From a virus, in the IMG/VR virus record IMGVR_UViG_3300032177_000028, positions 1 through 41,284 of that record: DNA of 41,284 nucleotides; one strand, given 5' to 3'. The notes under the pieces were generated by a model. The model was not told where the DNA came from. It saw only the letters and a program-made list of their open reading frames with translations, and made no database searches. The first letter of the stretch is position 1; every line of letters starts with the position of its first letter. Made by a program: the position numbers and the translations under genes. This document shows positions 31,913 through 38,966 of this stretch, piece by piece.

Positions 31913-32232
31913 GTGAACAGCCTCCCCTGCTCCCCGCTCGCCCCCGCGTCCCGTATCTCCCGCTCCCGAACGAGTTCGCTCATCGCATGGGAATGGAGTT
32001 GGCCTTGGGCGATCTTGCGGTCCTCGGCGGTCACGATCCAGAATATGCCCTTGCTACACGACCCCACCTTGCCCATGTTCTCGTAGGCCTTGCGCATCTT
32101 CCGGTCGTCTATCGCATGGCCCTGGAGGTGAAGGTGGTGAAGTAGGTGACGCCGGGGTGTCGCCCTGGCCGCGCCGTAAGCATGGTCGATGAGGAAAGAC
32201 TGGATATCGGTGACGAGCAGAGATTCGCTCAT
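31909..32232 (-). CDS. Winged-helix-like phage protein
   Basis: The 107-residue protein fits a phage winged-helix pattern: DIQSFLIDHAYGAARATPRR, LQGHAIDDRKMRKAYENMGK and SCSKGIFWIVTAEDR. It overlaps both neighbours by ATGA. It may bind DNA, but no target or role is known. Confidence 0.65.
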   Translation of the reverse strand: MSESLLVTDIQSFLIDHAYGAARATPRRHLLHHLHLQGHAIDDRKMRKAYENMGKVGSCSKGIFWIVTAEDRKIAQGQLHSHAMSELVREREIRDAGASGEQGRLFT

Positions 32233-32711
32233 GGCTCGACCTCGATGCCGAGTTCACGGAGTATGCCGACTATGGCGTCAATAACATAACTATCCAAGCC
32301 GTATCTGTGAGGGATGAACCTGTCCGATAGCCACTTCCGCCTCGCGACCTTGGGCTTTAGCGCGGCCCGGATAACGGCGAGGGCGGCTTTGTATTGCTCT
32401 TTGAATGGACATGGAAACAAGGCGTCGCCCTCGGCGGAAAGAACTCTCATCGCCTCCTCGACCTCGGGCAGGGGGGCGGGTAAGCGGGGACCCGGACTCG
32501 AACCGGGACCATCGGGCTTACGCTCGATTCCTACATTAGACGACCCCCGCAATTTGTCCTTCTCGCCCGAGGATTCGATAGGCTTCGTATTGACCTCGTA
32601 TGCCCAAAGAGCGGCAAGCCAAGCGTTACGGGCCAGATACTTTGACCCCTTCATGCTGGCCCCCATTGTGACGGCCCACCACTCCTCAAATCTTTCCCGT
32701 TCGTCTTTCAT
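32229..32711 (-). CDS. Hypothetical protein containing a tRNA-like coding segment
   Basis: The 160-residue protein starts MKDERERFEEWWAVTMG, with AW-rich helices common in small phage proteins. A central linker (about residues 54-77) is coded by a sequence folding like a tRNA (32484-32550), then VEEAMRVLSAEGD... to the end. The ATG has AGGGGGAAG upstream and overlaps the previous stop. The linker replaces what is usually a variable region. Function unknown. Confidence 0.65.
   Translation of the reverse strand: MKDERERFEEWWAVTMGASMKGSKYLARNAWLAALWAYEVNTKPIESSGEKDKLRGSSNVGIERKPDGPGSSPGPRLPAPLPEVEEAMRVLSAEGDALFPCPFKEQYKAALAVIRAALKPKVARRKWLSDRFIPHRYGLDSYVIDAIVGILRELGIEVEP
32484..32550 (-). pseudogene. 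Degenerate tRNA-like sequence inside a coding region
   Basis: The minus strand gives a 7-bp acceptor stem (GCGGGGG with TCCCCGC, one G-U), a D-arm-like TCGTCTAATGTAGGA, an anticodon-like arm with one mismatch and a 6-base loop (CGTAAG), and a perfect T-arm (CCCGG, TTCGAGT, CCGGG). At 67 bases it is about 5-9 shorter than a normal tRNA and no CCA follows. TCGTCTAATG.TAGG is a typical tRNA D-arm sequence. Most likely a captured, decayed tRNA that is now translated as protein linker. Confidence 0.65.
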
Positions 32712-33199
32712 TTCTTCCCCCTAAGTGCGAGGGCGGCGCGGAGGATGGCCTGGCCAGTTTCCATCCCACAGCGGAATATGCCATCTTCTTCGTAGATTGC
32801 CCCGTTCGCCGCCTCTACCAGCGGCCTCTGCTTTTCGAGTTCGGCCATCTGCTCGATGATGACCGCCCCGTTCTTAGCGTTGGTCATTTGGGCGGAGAGG
32901 AGTTCGGCTTTCAATCGCGTTGCCGCCGTAAACGGCCACTCGTCCCCACAACCCAACGCCGACTGGATGTCCTTGATGATTGCCTTTTTCATGTCGAGTT
33001 CGGCCTTGGCTTTCTCGGCCCTTGCGAGCCATCGGTCGGCTAAACTATGGTCAAGATTGTGCAGGTAAGTAAGCCGCTCGTTCTCCTCCCGCAGGGAGGA
33101 GTAGTCGTCGCACAAGTCCATAAAGTCGGGCGGCAGGTTTTGGTCAAGGGCATACTCCCGCAACTCCTCAACCCTCTCGGCTGATAGCGGGGCGGTCAT
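32708..33199 (-). CDS. Hypothetical coiled-coil protein
   Basis: The 163-residue protein (MTAPLSAERVEELREYALDQ...) is mostly helical with coiled-coil stretches (about 30-65 and 105-130) and resembles variable Ea22-like early proteins of phages in composition. It ends RAALALRGKK, similar to the AAL motif of its neighbour. Overlaps both neighbours by ATGA. Confidence 0.65.
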   Translation of the reverse strand: MTAPLSAERVEELREYALDQNLPPDFMDLCDDYSSLREENERLTYLHNLDHSLADRWLARAEKAKAELDMKKAIIKDIQSALGCGDEWPFTAATRLKAELLSAQMTNAKNGAVIIEQMAELEKQRPLVEAANGAIYEEDGIFRCGMETGQAILRAALALRGKK

Positions 33200-33339
33200 G
33201 GCTTGGCCTCTATCAAATCTTTCAACGCCTTCATTTCCTTCCCAAGGGCATCGCTGTAATTGCTGGCATTACCTACCAGCCCCCACAGGATTCTGTATAT
33301 CTGTGTGATTATTTTCTCCGTGCGTTCTTGTTCGGTCAT
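33196..33339 (-). CDS. Hypothetical 47-residue protein
   Basis: MTEQERTEKIITQIYRILWG..., helical and amphipathic. AAGG lies upstream of the ATG at 33339, which overlaps the upstream stop as ATGA. A longer frame from 33399 overlaps the upstream gene and lacks a ribosome site. Function unknown. Confidence 0.6.
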   Translation of the reverse strand: MTEQERTEKIITQIYRILWGLVGNASNYSDALGKEMKALKDLIEAKP

Positions 33340-33539
33340 CGTCCTTCTCCTTTCGTCGGCCATGTCAGCGTGGCGCGGACGACGCGGTAGGGCTTCCAAC
33401 TATACGGGCCTTCATTTCTAAACGTCATTTCCATGCGTGCATCACCCTCCGTATTGAAAATTCCCCGATAATTACCACGGCACCCAAAGACCAGCCACAC
33501 CTTCCGCGTCTGCGTCGAAACACCGGACTTGGGCTTCAT
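33336..33539 (-). CDS. Hypothetical 67-residue protein
   Basis: MKPKSGVSTQTRKVWLVFGC..., with RGIFNTEGDARMEMTFRNEG and WKPYRVVRATLTWP, likely a small beta-rich domain. AAAGGTGA lies 4 nt before the ATG at 33539. Overlaps the next gene by ATGA. Resembles small phage proteins of unknown function. Confidence 0.62.
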   Translation of the reverse strand: MKPKSGVSTQTRKVWLVFGCRGNYRGIFNTEGDARMEMTFRNEGPYSWKPYRVVRATLTWPTKGEGR

Positions 33540-33543
33540 GGCG

Positions 33544-33702
33544 TCACCTTTGCACGGCGGTTCCATGCGGCGATGGAATTGGCCTTTCTGCTTGGGCCAT
33601 GCTTTCTTTCACCCCATCGCAATCCTCGCCGACATAATCGAGCTGAGCCAACGAAACACTTAAGGCGGTTAAGGCCGCCGCGAACGGATTTGATTCGCTC
33701 AT
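33544..33702 (-). CDS. Hypothetical 52-residue protein
   Basis: MSESNPFAAALTALSVSLAQ..., acidic N-terminal half, then LDYVGEDCDGVKESMAQAER. The ATG at 33702 overlaps the stop of the upstream membrane peptide as ATGA. Too short for most gene calls but consistent with the packed arrangement. Confidence 0.55.
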   Translation of the reverse strand: MSESNPFAAALTALSVSLAQLDYVGEDCDGVKESMAQAERPIPSPHGTAVQR

Positions 33703-33869
33703 TTAAACCTCACCTCCTGGACGAATGGCTTGACCGGATCGGACACGTTCTTTGAGCATCGCTCGTCGATGATGATGAAGACCAGCCCCGCGAGAATGGC
33801 AACGAGGACGATACCGGCGAGTAGATTGGCGAGGATGCGAGCATGGGAAATAAAGAACCTGGGGTTCAT
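33699..33869 (-). CDS. Small single-helix membrane protein, 56 residues
   Basis: MNPRFFISHARILANLLAGI... with a strong hydrophobic helix (about 14-34, ending VFIII) and a soluble C-terminus (DERCSKNVSDPVKPFVQEV). The ATG overlaps the stop of the HNH gene as ATGA. Function unknown. Confidence 0.62.
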   Translation of the reverse strand: MNPRFFISHARILANLLAGIVLVAILAGLVFIIIDERCSKNVSDPVKPFVQEVRFK

Positions 33870-34339
33870 TTTTTCTCCTCAAGATAATCTGCCATAGCCC
33901 GCGCAATGCCAGGATTGTCTCTGATATAACCTAGGCCCGTGTTGCAAGAACTACATACAATGCCCCTGATTTTTCCCGTGGTGTGGTCATGGTCAACGTG
34001 AGGCCCCCTTCCGTTCCAGTCCATCCTTTTACAAATGGCGCATGCGCCGCCCTGGCTATCAAGGAGAGCGTTATACTGGAGTAGCGAAATCCCGTAGGCC
34101 TTGACCAACTTGCGCTCTCTTAGTTCTTCCCGATGGATAATGTTATATTTCCTGTGATAAACTATTCGTTCTTCCCTGTGGGCATCATTCCAGACCTTAC
34201 ACCTGGCCTGGTGTTCTTTCTTGTGTGACATATAGTAAGCATGGCACCGCGCCTGGGTCTCGTCCCGATGTGAGGCATAATACCTTGCGTGTTTTTCTTT
34301 CTCGTGCGCAATTCGCAAATCGGCGTCGATGGCTTTCAT
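33866..34339 (-). CDS. Free-standing HNH endonuclease, endonuclease VII type
   Basis: The 157-residue protein has a highly charged, repeat-like N-terminus (about 8-85: HARYYASHRDETQARCHAYY) and an endonuclease VII core: GGACAICKRMDWNG, GPHVDHDHTTGKIRGIVCSS and CNTGLG. The zinc pairs and HDH triad are intact. The gene is AT-rich compared with its neighbours. The ATG at 34339 has GGGGAGGGGAG upstream and overlaps the tiny membrane frame by ATGA. Likely a mobile homing gene. Confidence 0.88.
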   Translation of the reverse strand: MKAIDADLRIAHEKEKHARYYASHRDETQARCHAYYMSHKKEHQARCKVWNDAHREERIVYHRKYNIIHREELRERKLVKAYGISLLQYNALLDSQGGACAICKRMDWNGRGPHVDHDHTTGKIRGIVCSSCNTGLGYIRDNPGIARAMADYLEEKK

Positions 34340-34422
34340 CTCCCCTCCCCCGTCCTCCCGCAGATAGTGCCGGCCCAGAGACCGAGAATAAGGGCCAGCC
34401 AGCACCAGCGAAGGCGAATCAT
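34336..34422 (-). CDS. Tiny membrane peptide, 28 residues
   Basis: MIRLRWCWLALILGLWAGTI then CGRTGEGR: a basic start, one hydrophobic helix and a short tail. Start and stop overlap the neighbouring genes by ATGA. Its 3' codons contain the ribosome site of the HNH gene. Either a real small membrane protein or a coupling frame. Confidence 0.5.
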   Translation of the reverse strand: MIRLRWCWLALILGLWAGTICGRTGEGR

Positions 34423-34598
34423 GGGTTGACCTTCGTCGGCAGGGGACATCCTTTCGGGAACTCGCCTTTTTTCTGACAGGCCCGATAGTCTAGCTGCCGT
34501 TGCTTTCGGACGCAGAAATCCATTGTCCCGTCTTTTACCACCACGTCGGCAAACCGATATGGGCAAAGAGAACATCGGTCAACTTTAATAAACCTCAT
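34419..34598 (-). CDS. Small zinc-finger-like protein, 59 residues
   Basis: MRFIKVDRCSLCPYRFADVV... with CSLC near residue 9-12 and later Cys (about 29, 40 and 51), likely zinc-binding. GGGAGG lies upstream of the ATG at 34598, which overlaps the upstream stop. Function unknown. Confidence 0.65.
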   Translation of the reverse strand: MRFIKVDRCSLCPYRFADVVVKDGTMDFCVRKQRQLDYRACQKKGEFPKGCPLPTKVNP

Positions 34599-34762
34599 CC
34601 CCGCCTCCCCAGCTCGCACTCGTCCGGCTTCTCAAGCATCCATTTCCGATACGCCTCGCTGACGTAGAGCTTGTTCATCTGCGTCCGCTTGATCTGACGC
34701 AACGAGCGGCGGATGATGAGCGCGAGGGCAACGACGCCGAGGGCGATGTAGAAGATGGTCAT
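34595..34762 (-). CDS. Small single-pass membrane protein, 55 residues
   Basis: MTIFYIALGVVALALIIRRS: one N-terminal membrane helix, then a basic cytoplasmic-like part (LRQIKRTQMNKLYVSEAYRK). AAGGAG lies 6-7 nt before the ATG. Its stop overlaps the next start as ATGA. Function unknown. Confidence 0.62.
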   Translation of the reverse strand: MTIFYIALGVVALALIIRRSLRQIKRTQMNKLYVSEAYRKWMLEKPDECELGRRG

Positions 34763-34764
34763 GT

Positions 34765-35628
34765 TCACTCCTTCTCCGCGAGTTCAGGGAACCGCTGACG
34801 ATTCCGCTCCGTAGCTCTTGCGACTTCCTCGGCCACGTTGCCGGAGGAGCCGACGGCCATCCTCCGAGTTTTTCGATTGTTCGGCTTTTTCTGGCCCCCT
34901 TTCTCAAAGGGGGTAAGGGGGTTTAATGCCGAAGTTGAAGATGAAGATGAAGATGAAGATGAAGAGCTATCAAAGGCTATTGGCAAAATGGTAGCCAGGC
35001 TATCAGCGGAAAATGCGTTAATCCAACTACTTGGGCGATAATCGATTGTTTCCTTACTCTTTGATGAGTTGCAATTTCTACAAACGGGTTGAATGTTGGA
35101 GATGGAATTATTGCCGCCCATGTGTCGCGGAATGATGTGGTCTCTGGTTAGCGATCCTCCGTGAAGTTCAATTTTTGCGACACCGCAACGGACGCATTTG
35201 TTTGCGCATGCCTCCACGAGTATCGGCCATTGCTCGTCTGCGTATGGGTCTAGGTGAATGTCTGATAGCCTGGCTATCTTTTGAGATAGCCTAGCTTTAT
35301 TCCATCGTTTCTCTGCGCCATGCGAACCAGACTCCTTCATGAGCCTGGACCGGGCCGCCTGTGCTTGCCTTTCCTGTTCTAAACGACCATGTATGAGGGT
35401 TCCCCGCTTGCATCCTTTGCGGAACATGGACACGGCCTCATCAATGCCGGGGCCGTCATATCCTTTGCACAATCTTGAGAGTCGGCCTCGATCAGCGGGG
35501 ATAAACCCTTCGCGCCAGCAGTAGCAGAGGAGCCGGAAATAGCAACCTTCGCCCTCGATGCTGAGGGCCTGGACCTTCGCGTCGGCGAGATAATCAGCGG
35601 GGTAGAATTGGAACGCGGGGGATTTCAT
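34765..35628 (-). CDS. DUF1376 replication-type protein with an HNH domain fused in
   Basis: The 287-residue protein has a DUF1376 N-terminus (AFQFYPADYLADAKVQALSI, residues about 5-85), as in phage replication-initiation modules. A basic linker (GSHGAEKRWNKA) and an HNH domain follow (about 142-195: CVRCGVAKIELHGGSLTRDH, IIPRHMGG, PVCRNCNSSK). The C-terminus is a Ser run then a PLTPFEKGGQ segment and a helical end. The HNH part is clearly AT-rich, so it was probably inserted into a DUF1376 gene. It may be a chimera whose replication role survives. The start overlaps the DUF559 gene stop by ATGA. Confidence 0.82.
   Translation of the reverse strand: MKSPAFQFYPADYLADAKVQALSIEGEGCYFRLLCYCWREGFIPADRGRLSRLCKGYDGPGIDEAVSMFRKGCKRGTLIHGRLEQERQAQAARSRLMKESGSHGAEKRWNKARLSQKIARLSDIHLDPYADEQWPILVEACANKCVRCGVAKIELHGGSLTRDHIIPRHMGGNNSISNIQPVCRNCNSSKSKETIDYRPSSWINAFSADSLATILPIAFDSSSSSSSSSSSTSALNPLTPFEKGGQKKPNNRKTRRMAVGSSGNVAEEVARATERNRQRFPELAEKE
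34895..34923 (-). repeat. Palindromic GC-rich element inside the DUF1376-HNH gene
   Basis: A perfect 8-bp inverted repeat (CCCCCTTT, loop CTC, AAAGGGGG) followed by TAAGGGGGTTT on the plus strand. Read as minus-strand codons it gives NPLTPFEKGG. Many bacterial genomes carry dispersed palindromes of this form whose translation resembles NPP.PPF.KGG, so this looks like such an element inserted in frame. The resemblance is from memory and needs comparison. Confidence 0.6.
34931..34966 (-). repeat. Hexanucleotide microsatellite coding for poly-Ser
   Basis: Six units of GAAGAT-type hexamers on the plus strand (four perfect, the two outer ones altered) encode a run of 11 Ser residues in the DUF1376-HNH protein. 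Because units are six bases, slippage changes linker length without changing frame. Confidence 0.85.
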
Positions 35629-36227
35629 GCCTTCCCCAAAAGATAGCCTCTAATTTGCTGATGCCATATCCTCGCCAGGGTCGTGGCGCAATCGATTGTC
35701 TCGGTGACGCACTTGCCGGAATCTTTGAAGACCTCGCTTCCCGTAAAACGGAGGATCTTCCAGCCGTTCGCCACAAGGAAACGTTCCCGCGACTTGTCAC
35801 GCTGGGCCTGTTCTTTGTTTCGCTCATGCCATTCATGGCCGTCAATCTCGATGCCCAACAAGGGCGCCCGCACCTTCTCGAAGATTTCCAGTTCGCGATG
35901 GTTGTAAACCGAATCAGTTGGGCAGTTCACGACGCCCGTGAGGAACTCGACAGAAAAGTCTAGGCGATACTTTCCCGTTAGGTGTTCAAGTTGATACTGT
36001 GGCATGAGGTCAAAGCGATCCTCGACGTCAGCCGTGTCTCGACCATAGCGTCGCGCATACCATTCAATGAAAAACATCTGCTCAACAGGGCTGACCATTG
36101 GGGTTTCTTTTTCTTCGAGGATCTCAAGCTGTTCTTCTATCTCGCAAAGCAATGATGAATAATTGCCTATTGCCTGGGCATTGGCCCTTTCTTCCAAGAA
36201 AAGGCGCACGTTCTTCGGGATGTTCAT
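35625..36227 (-). CDS. DUF559/VSR-fold nuclease
   Basis: The 200-residue protein has an N-terminal helical part and a C-terminal DUF559-like (PD-(D/E)XK, Vsr-fold) domain: LDFSVEFLTGVV, PLLGIEIDGHEWHERNKEQA, DKSRERFLVANGWKILRFTG and SEVF. Asp/Glu residues in GIEIDGHEW and the RFTGSEV end are typical. Its role may be in DNA repair or in cutting non-phage DNA. AAAGGTAG precedes the ATG. Confidence 0.82.
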   Translation of the reverse strand: MNIPKNVRLFLEERANAQAIGNYSSLLCEIEEQLEILEEKETPMVSPVEQMFFIEWYARRYGRDTADVEDRFDLMPQYQLEHLTGKYRLDFSVEFLTGVVNCPTDSVYNHRELEIFEKVRAPLLGIEIDGHEWHERNKEQAQRDKSRERFLVANGWKILRFTGSEVFKDSGKCVTETIDCATTLARIWHQQIRGYLLGKA

Positions 36228-36304
36228 GCTCTACCTTTCACAGAAAACGCCGGGGAGGGGGCGGTGGTCGGCCCCGCTCCTGTATAACTTGGACACCCCG
36301 GCAT
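36224..36304 (-). CDS. Candidate 26-residue Pro-rich peptide
   Basis: MPGCPSYTGAGPTTAPSP then AFSVKGRA. The stop overlaps the DUF559 start as ATGA. No clear ribosome site, and a GGGGC/GCCCC hairpin lies within it. The rest of the 36305-36405 stretch has no convincing gene; another frame of 56 codons (stop near 36230) is also open on this strand. It could be a promoter or leader region. Low confidence. Confidence 0.3.
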   Translation of the reverse strand: MPGCPSYTGAGPTTAPSPAFSVKGRA

Positions 36305-36405
36305 GATGATTCGTTGAAAAGAACGACGCCCCAGAGGGCAGGAGAGGAGGGGAACCTGCCGCCTTTTGGGGGCCTGTGCTCCGGAGCGTCGTGTGGATCA
36401 TTGTC

Positions 36406-36786
36406 TTAGAACGGGATGTCCCCGTCCCCGTCGCCCGTCTTCGGGCAGAACTCCCCCGCCTTGATGATGTTCTTCAGCCGGGGCCAGGACTTCTCGGGGT
36501 CAGCCTTGTCTGCCTCGTATTCGATGTCGGCCTCGAACGCCGCCCCTTCCATCTGGATGTCCTTGCCGTGTTCGACGTTGAGCGCGGCGCACAGGGACTC
36601 ATAGCGCGGATCCCAAGGAACGAATCCTTCCCGGTGCTTGTATTCACCGGGGGTCGAGGTGACGTAGAGGTCGAGGCGCCGGAACTCGCCCTTGGCGGTC
36701 TTGACGACCTTCAGGTCCGGCTCCTGATTGAGCGTGAAGGTGTAGTGACCTTCGGGAATGCCTTTCTTGGGCTCGGGCCATTTCAT
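36406..36786 (-). CDS. SSB-like single-strand DNA-binding protein
   Basis: The 126-residue protein has beta-strand segments typical of an OB fold (GHYTFTLNQEPDLKVVKTAK, GEFRRLDLYVTSTPG) and ends in GDGDGDIPF. An acidic tail ending DIPF is a hallmark of bacterial SSB C-termini that recruit partner proteins. It lies next to the Sak4-like ATPase, a typical recombination/annealing pair. ATG overlaps the upstream stop as ATGA. Confidence 0.78.
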   Translation of the reverse strand: MKWPEPKKGIPEGHYTFTLNQEPDLKVVKTAKGEFRRLDLYVTSTPGEYKHREGFVPWDPRYESLCAALNVEHGKDIQMEGAAFEADIEYEADKADPEKSWPRLKNIIKAGEFCPKTGDGDGDIPF

Positions 36787-37148
36787 GCGACATCTCCATC
36801 GGGGACCGGGTTGGTGAAGGCGGCGATCTTGGCCTTAAGCGCCTTCACTTCATCCTCCGCCTTGTTGGCACGGGCGTATTCTTTGGACCACATGGAGTTC
36901 GTCCGCTTGACTTCCTCGGCCATGCTTTCCATGACGGGCGTAGCCGGAGCCAAATTGTCCTCGTTGACGATCAGCACCTCCACATCGTCAGAGGCGTCGC
37001 CGTCACCAACGAGTTCCCATTGCTTGGCCTTGCTATATGTCTTCCGATAGACGCTGGCCGTTCCAAGTGCCTCCAGGATGGCCCCGATGTTTCCGTTGGC
37101 ATCGAGGCACAGGTGGTGTCCACCGATTCCGATCATGATCTTTTTCAT
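36783..37148 (-). CDS. Hypothetical protein with C-terminal coiled coil
   Basis: The 121-residue protein starts MKKIMIGIGGHHLCLDANGN, with a possible small alpha/beta domain, followed by a coiled coil (about 73-108: EEVKRTNSMWSKEYARANKA). It lies between the recombinase and SSB-like genes with ATGA overlaps, so a role in replication or recombination is plausible. No family recognised. Confidence 0.65.
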   Translation of the reverse strand: MKKIMIGIGGHHLCLDANGNIGAILEALGTASVYRKTYSKAKQWELVGDGDASDDVEVLIVNEDNLAPATPVMESMAEEVKRTNSMWSKEYARANKAEDEVKALKAKIAAFTNPVPDGDVA

Positions 37149-38248
37149 ACTCTTGCTCCTTTCGTCTTGGGTTTGCCGTTCGTGGGAACGGGCGCGGCGG
37201 GAGGCTCGGCCTTGACCGCCTCGGCCTTCGCCATGTCGTCCTCCGCCCGGAGTGCCTTGAGCTGGAGGTTGTTCAATCCCTCCGCGAGCTTCTCGTTCGA
37301 GAAGAATGTGGAGATTTCCGTCCAGGAGTTCGTCTCGAACAGTTCCTGGAGGAGGTCAATCTTGGCCCGCGTGTCTTCCTTCGTCTGGCCGGGGTGGAGT
37401 TTCTTGATCTCGTTCTGGATCTTTTCGAGGAGGATCTCTTTCTGGATGGACTTCCGCTCCCCGATGTCGTTCCGGGTGAACATGGCCGTGGAGTCCCGGC
37501 CCTCCTCGAACGCCTTGTGTTCGCCGCCGAGGTTGAGCTTGGCGATGTGCGGCATGAAGGTGTCGAAGGTGGGGTTGTCGAAGGACGCGCCGTCCATGAT
37601 GTCGAAGCGGTCCTTCTTGACGAAGGCGCGGCGGATGACCTTGCCCCCGGCGCGGGCCGTGAGCTGGACGGCTTCCATCTCGACGAGGAGACTCGGTTCG
37701 TACGCGAACTGGCCCTCTACTCGCATCTTGGTCCCGACCTTCTTGAGTTCCTTCGCGCCGTCGTTCGGGTCCTCGACCTCGTCCCACTTGTCGGCGGACC
37801 GTCCGGCGACGATGATGTGGAGGCGGGAATTCACGAAGCGGTCCGTGTATTCCTTCCAGGTCTGCTTGAGCGGGTCCCAATGCTTCAGGGTCATGAACGA
37901 GAGCTTGTTCGTCTTCTTGTAGGACGAGACGAGTTCGTTCCAAAAGTGTGTGACACTATCAATTACAAGTACGTCACACGCTTCCTGCGCTTCGTCGATG
38001 ACCGTGAGGAGATCGGCGAAGGCCCTGGTCTTGGTCCGAATCAAGCTCACCCCTTCCCGCTCGAACATCGGGATGAGATAATCCGAACCCGTTTCCGTGT
38101 CCACGAAACCGACGGGCTTCGCAGACTTGAGGAGTTTGGAGAGGCCGATGGCGACGAGCGACGACGTGTAGCTCTTGCCGCTTCCGGCGTCTCCATAGAT
38201 GCCCAGTTTCAGGAACGCGGACTCTGGGCGGGCCGCTTGTAGCAACAT
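37145..38248 (-). CDS. RecA-like (Sak4/AAA_24) ATPase
   Basis: The 367-residue protein has Walker A GDAGSGKSYTS near residue 18, GFVDTETGSDYLIPMFE and Walker B CDVLVIDSVTHFW near 90. After the ATPase core come KWDEVEDPNDGAKELKKVG and a C-terminal helical and Pro/Ala tail. Sak4-type enzymes help load annealing proteins and repair phage DNA. The ATG at 38248 with AGAGG upstream gives the usual N-terminus; an in-frame ATG at 38329 overlaps the tiny upstream frame as TAATG and would add 27 residues. Confidence 0.85.
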   Translation of the reverse strand: MLLQAARPESAFLKLGIYGDAGSGKSYTSSLVAIGLSKLLKSAKPVGFVDTETGSDYLIPMFEREGVSLIRTKTRAFADLLTVIDEAQEACDVLVIDSVTHFWNELVSSYKKTNKLSFMTLKHWDPLKQTWKEYTDRFVNSRLHIIVAGRSADKWDEVEDPNDGAKELKKVGTKMRVEGQFAYEPSLLVEMEAVQLTARAGGKVIRRAFVKKDRFDIMDGASFDNPTFDTFMPHIAKLNLGGEHKAFEEGRDSTAMFTRNDIGERKSIQKEILLEKIQNEIKKLHPGQTKEDTRAKIDLLQELFETNSWTEISTFFSNEKLAEGLNNLQLKALRAEDDMAKAEAVKAEPPAAPVPTNGKPKTKGARV

Positions 38249-38328
38249 AGAAACCTCTTTACAGCCGGACTTAACTGCCTCGCCCGATTTGTTGGGCTGA
38301 GGATCAGAGTCTCGACCGTTAATCGGCA

Positions 38329-38412
38329 TTAAAAAATATCCCTAGGTTTTCCGTAGGTCTGTCTGAAATCGATGTAGAGCGCGACGGCGAGCGCGAGGAC
38401 GGGGAGCCACAT
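38329..38412 (-). CDS. Tiny membrane peptide, 27 residues
   Basis: MWLPVLALAVALYIDFRQTY then GKPRDIF: one hydrophobic helix and a charged tail. GGAAGG lies about 9 nt upstream, it starts one base after the preceding stop, and its stop overlaps an ATG as TAATG. Function unknown. Confidence 0.5.
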   Translation of the reverse strand: MWLPVLALAVALYIDFRQTYGKPRDIF

Positions 38413-38413
38413 G

Positions 38414-38605
38414 TCAGGCCGCCTTCCGTTCTTCTTGCTTGTCCTCGGCGACGGCCTTCTTGATGTGGTCGAGCTCGGCCAGGATCATCGATGACCGCGC
38501 TTCAATGACTTTAATAAAAGCGATGCACTCGTCGAGAAAGACGAGCTCCGGGGCGCGCGTTGTCGTGGTGTACGATGGCCGGATTGTTTGAACTTTGGGG
38601 TCCAT
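38414..38605 (-). CDS. Hypothetical 63-residue helical protein
   Basis: MDPKVQTIRPSYTTTTRAPE followed by a helical segment (FLDECIAFIKVIEARSSMIL) and a charged end. GAGGAG lies 7 nt before the ATG at 38605; a longer frame from 38659 overlaps the zinc-finger gene. Function unknown. Confidence 0.62.
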   Translation of the reverse strand: MDPKVQTIRPSYTTTTRAPELVFLDECIAFIKVIEARSSMILAELDHIKKAVAEDKQEERKAA

Positions 38606-38606
38606 G

Positions 38607-38966
38607 TCAAATCTCCTCTTTTGCTGAAATATCGCGATTGGTACGTCTTTTGGAGGCAATCCCCTTTAAGGCCATACCACGGGCCGCATCCGCAGACTTT
38701 TGCGCCACGGAGCGCGTTTTACTGCTTGAGAATTGGAAGAACCGGGCGGTTTCGATGCCATTGGCAAGCATTTCGGAGAAATCTGCGGAATAGTTGGCTT
38801 TTGCCGTCATCATCCGCGACTTGTAGCCAGCCGCCGCCGGGGTGTTCCCGAACCGGAATGGCCAGAGTTGGCAGTCGAGGCACGGGCAGAGCGTCACTTC
38901 TTTGGTGGACTCGCCCGCACAGTCGAAACAGAAAAGTTTGATGGCCTTGGATTTTGTCATTGGCAT
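38607..38966 (-). CDS. Zinc-finger protein, early region
   Basis: The 119-residue protein has FCFDCAGESTKEVTLCPCLD then CQLWPFRFG near the N-terminus (about 12-40), a Cys-rich motif common in small phage proteins, followed by a helical, basic C-terminal part. Probably DNA- or RNA-binding. GGAAG precedes the ATG. It overlaps the upstream gene. Confidence 0.72.
   Translation of the reverse strand: MPMTKSKAIKLFCFDCAGESTKEVTLCPCLDCQLWPFRFGNTPAAAGYKSRMMTAKANYSADFSEMLANGIETARFFQFSSSKTRSVAQKSADAARGMALKGIASKRRTNRDISAKEEI

Noticed and set aside
33866-34339. Duplicated junction around the 33.9 kb HNH gene
   Set aside because: Apart from the ATGA overlap and general purine-richness the two flanks do not match.
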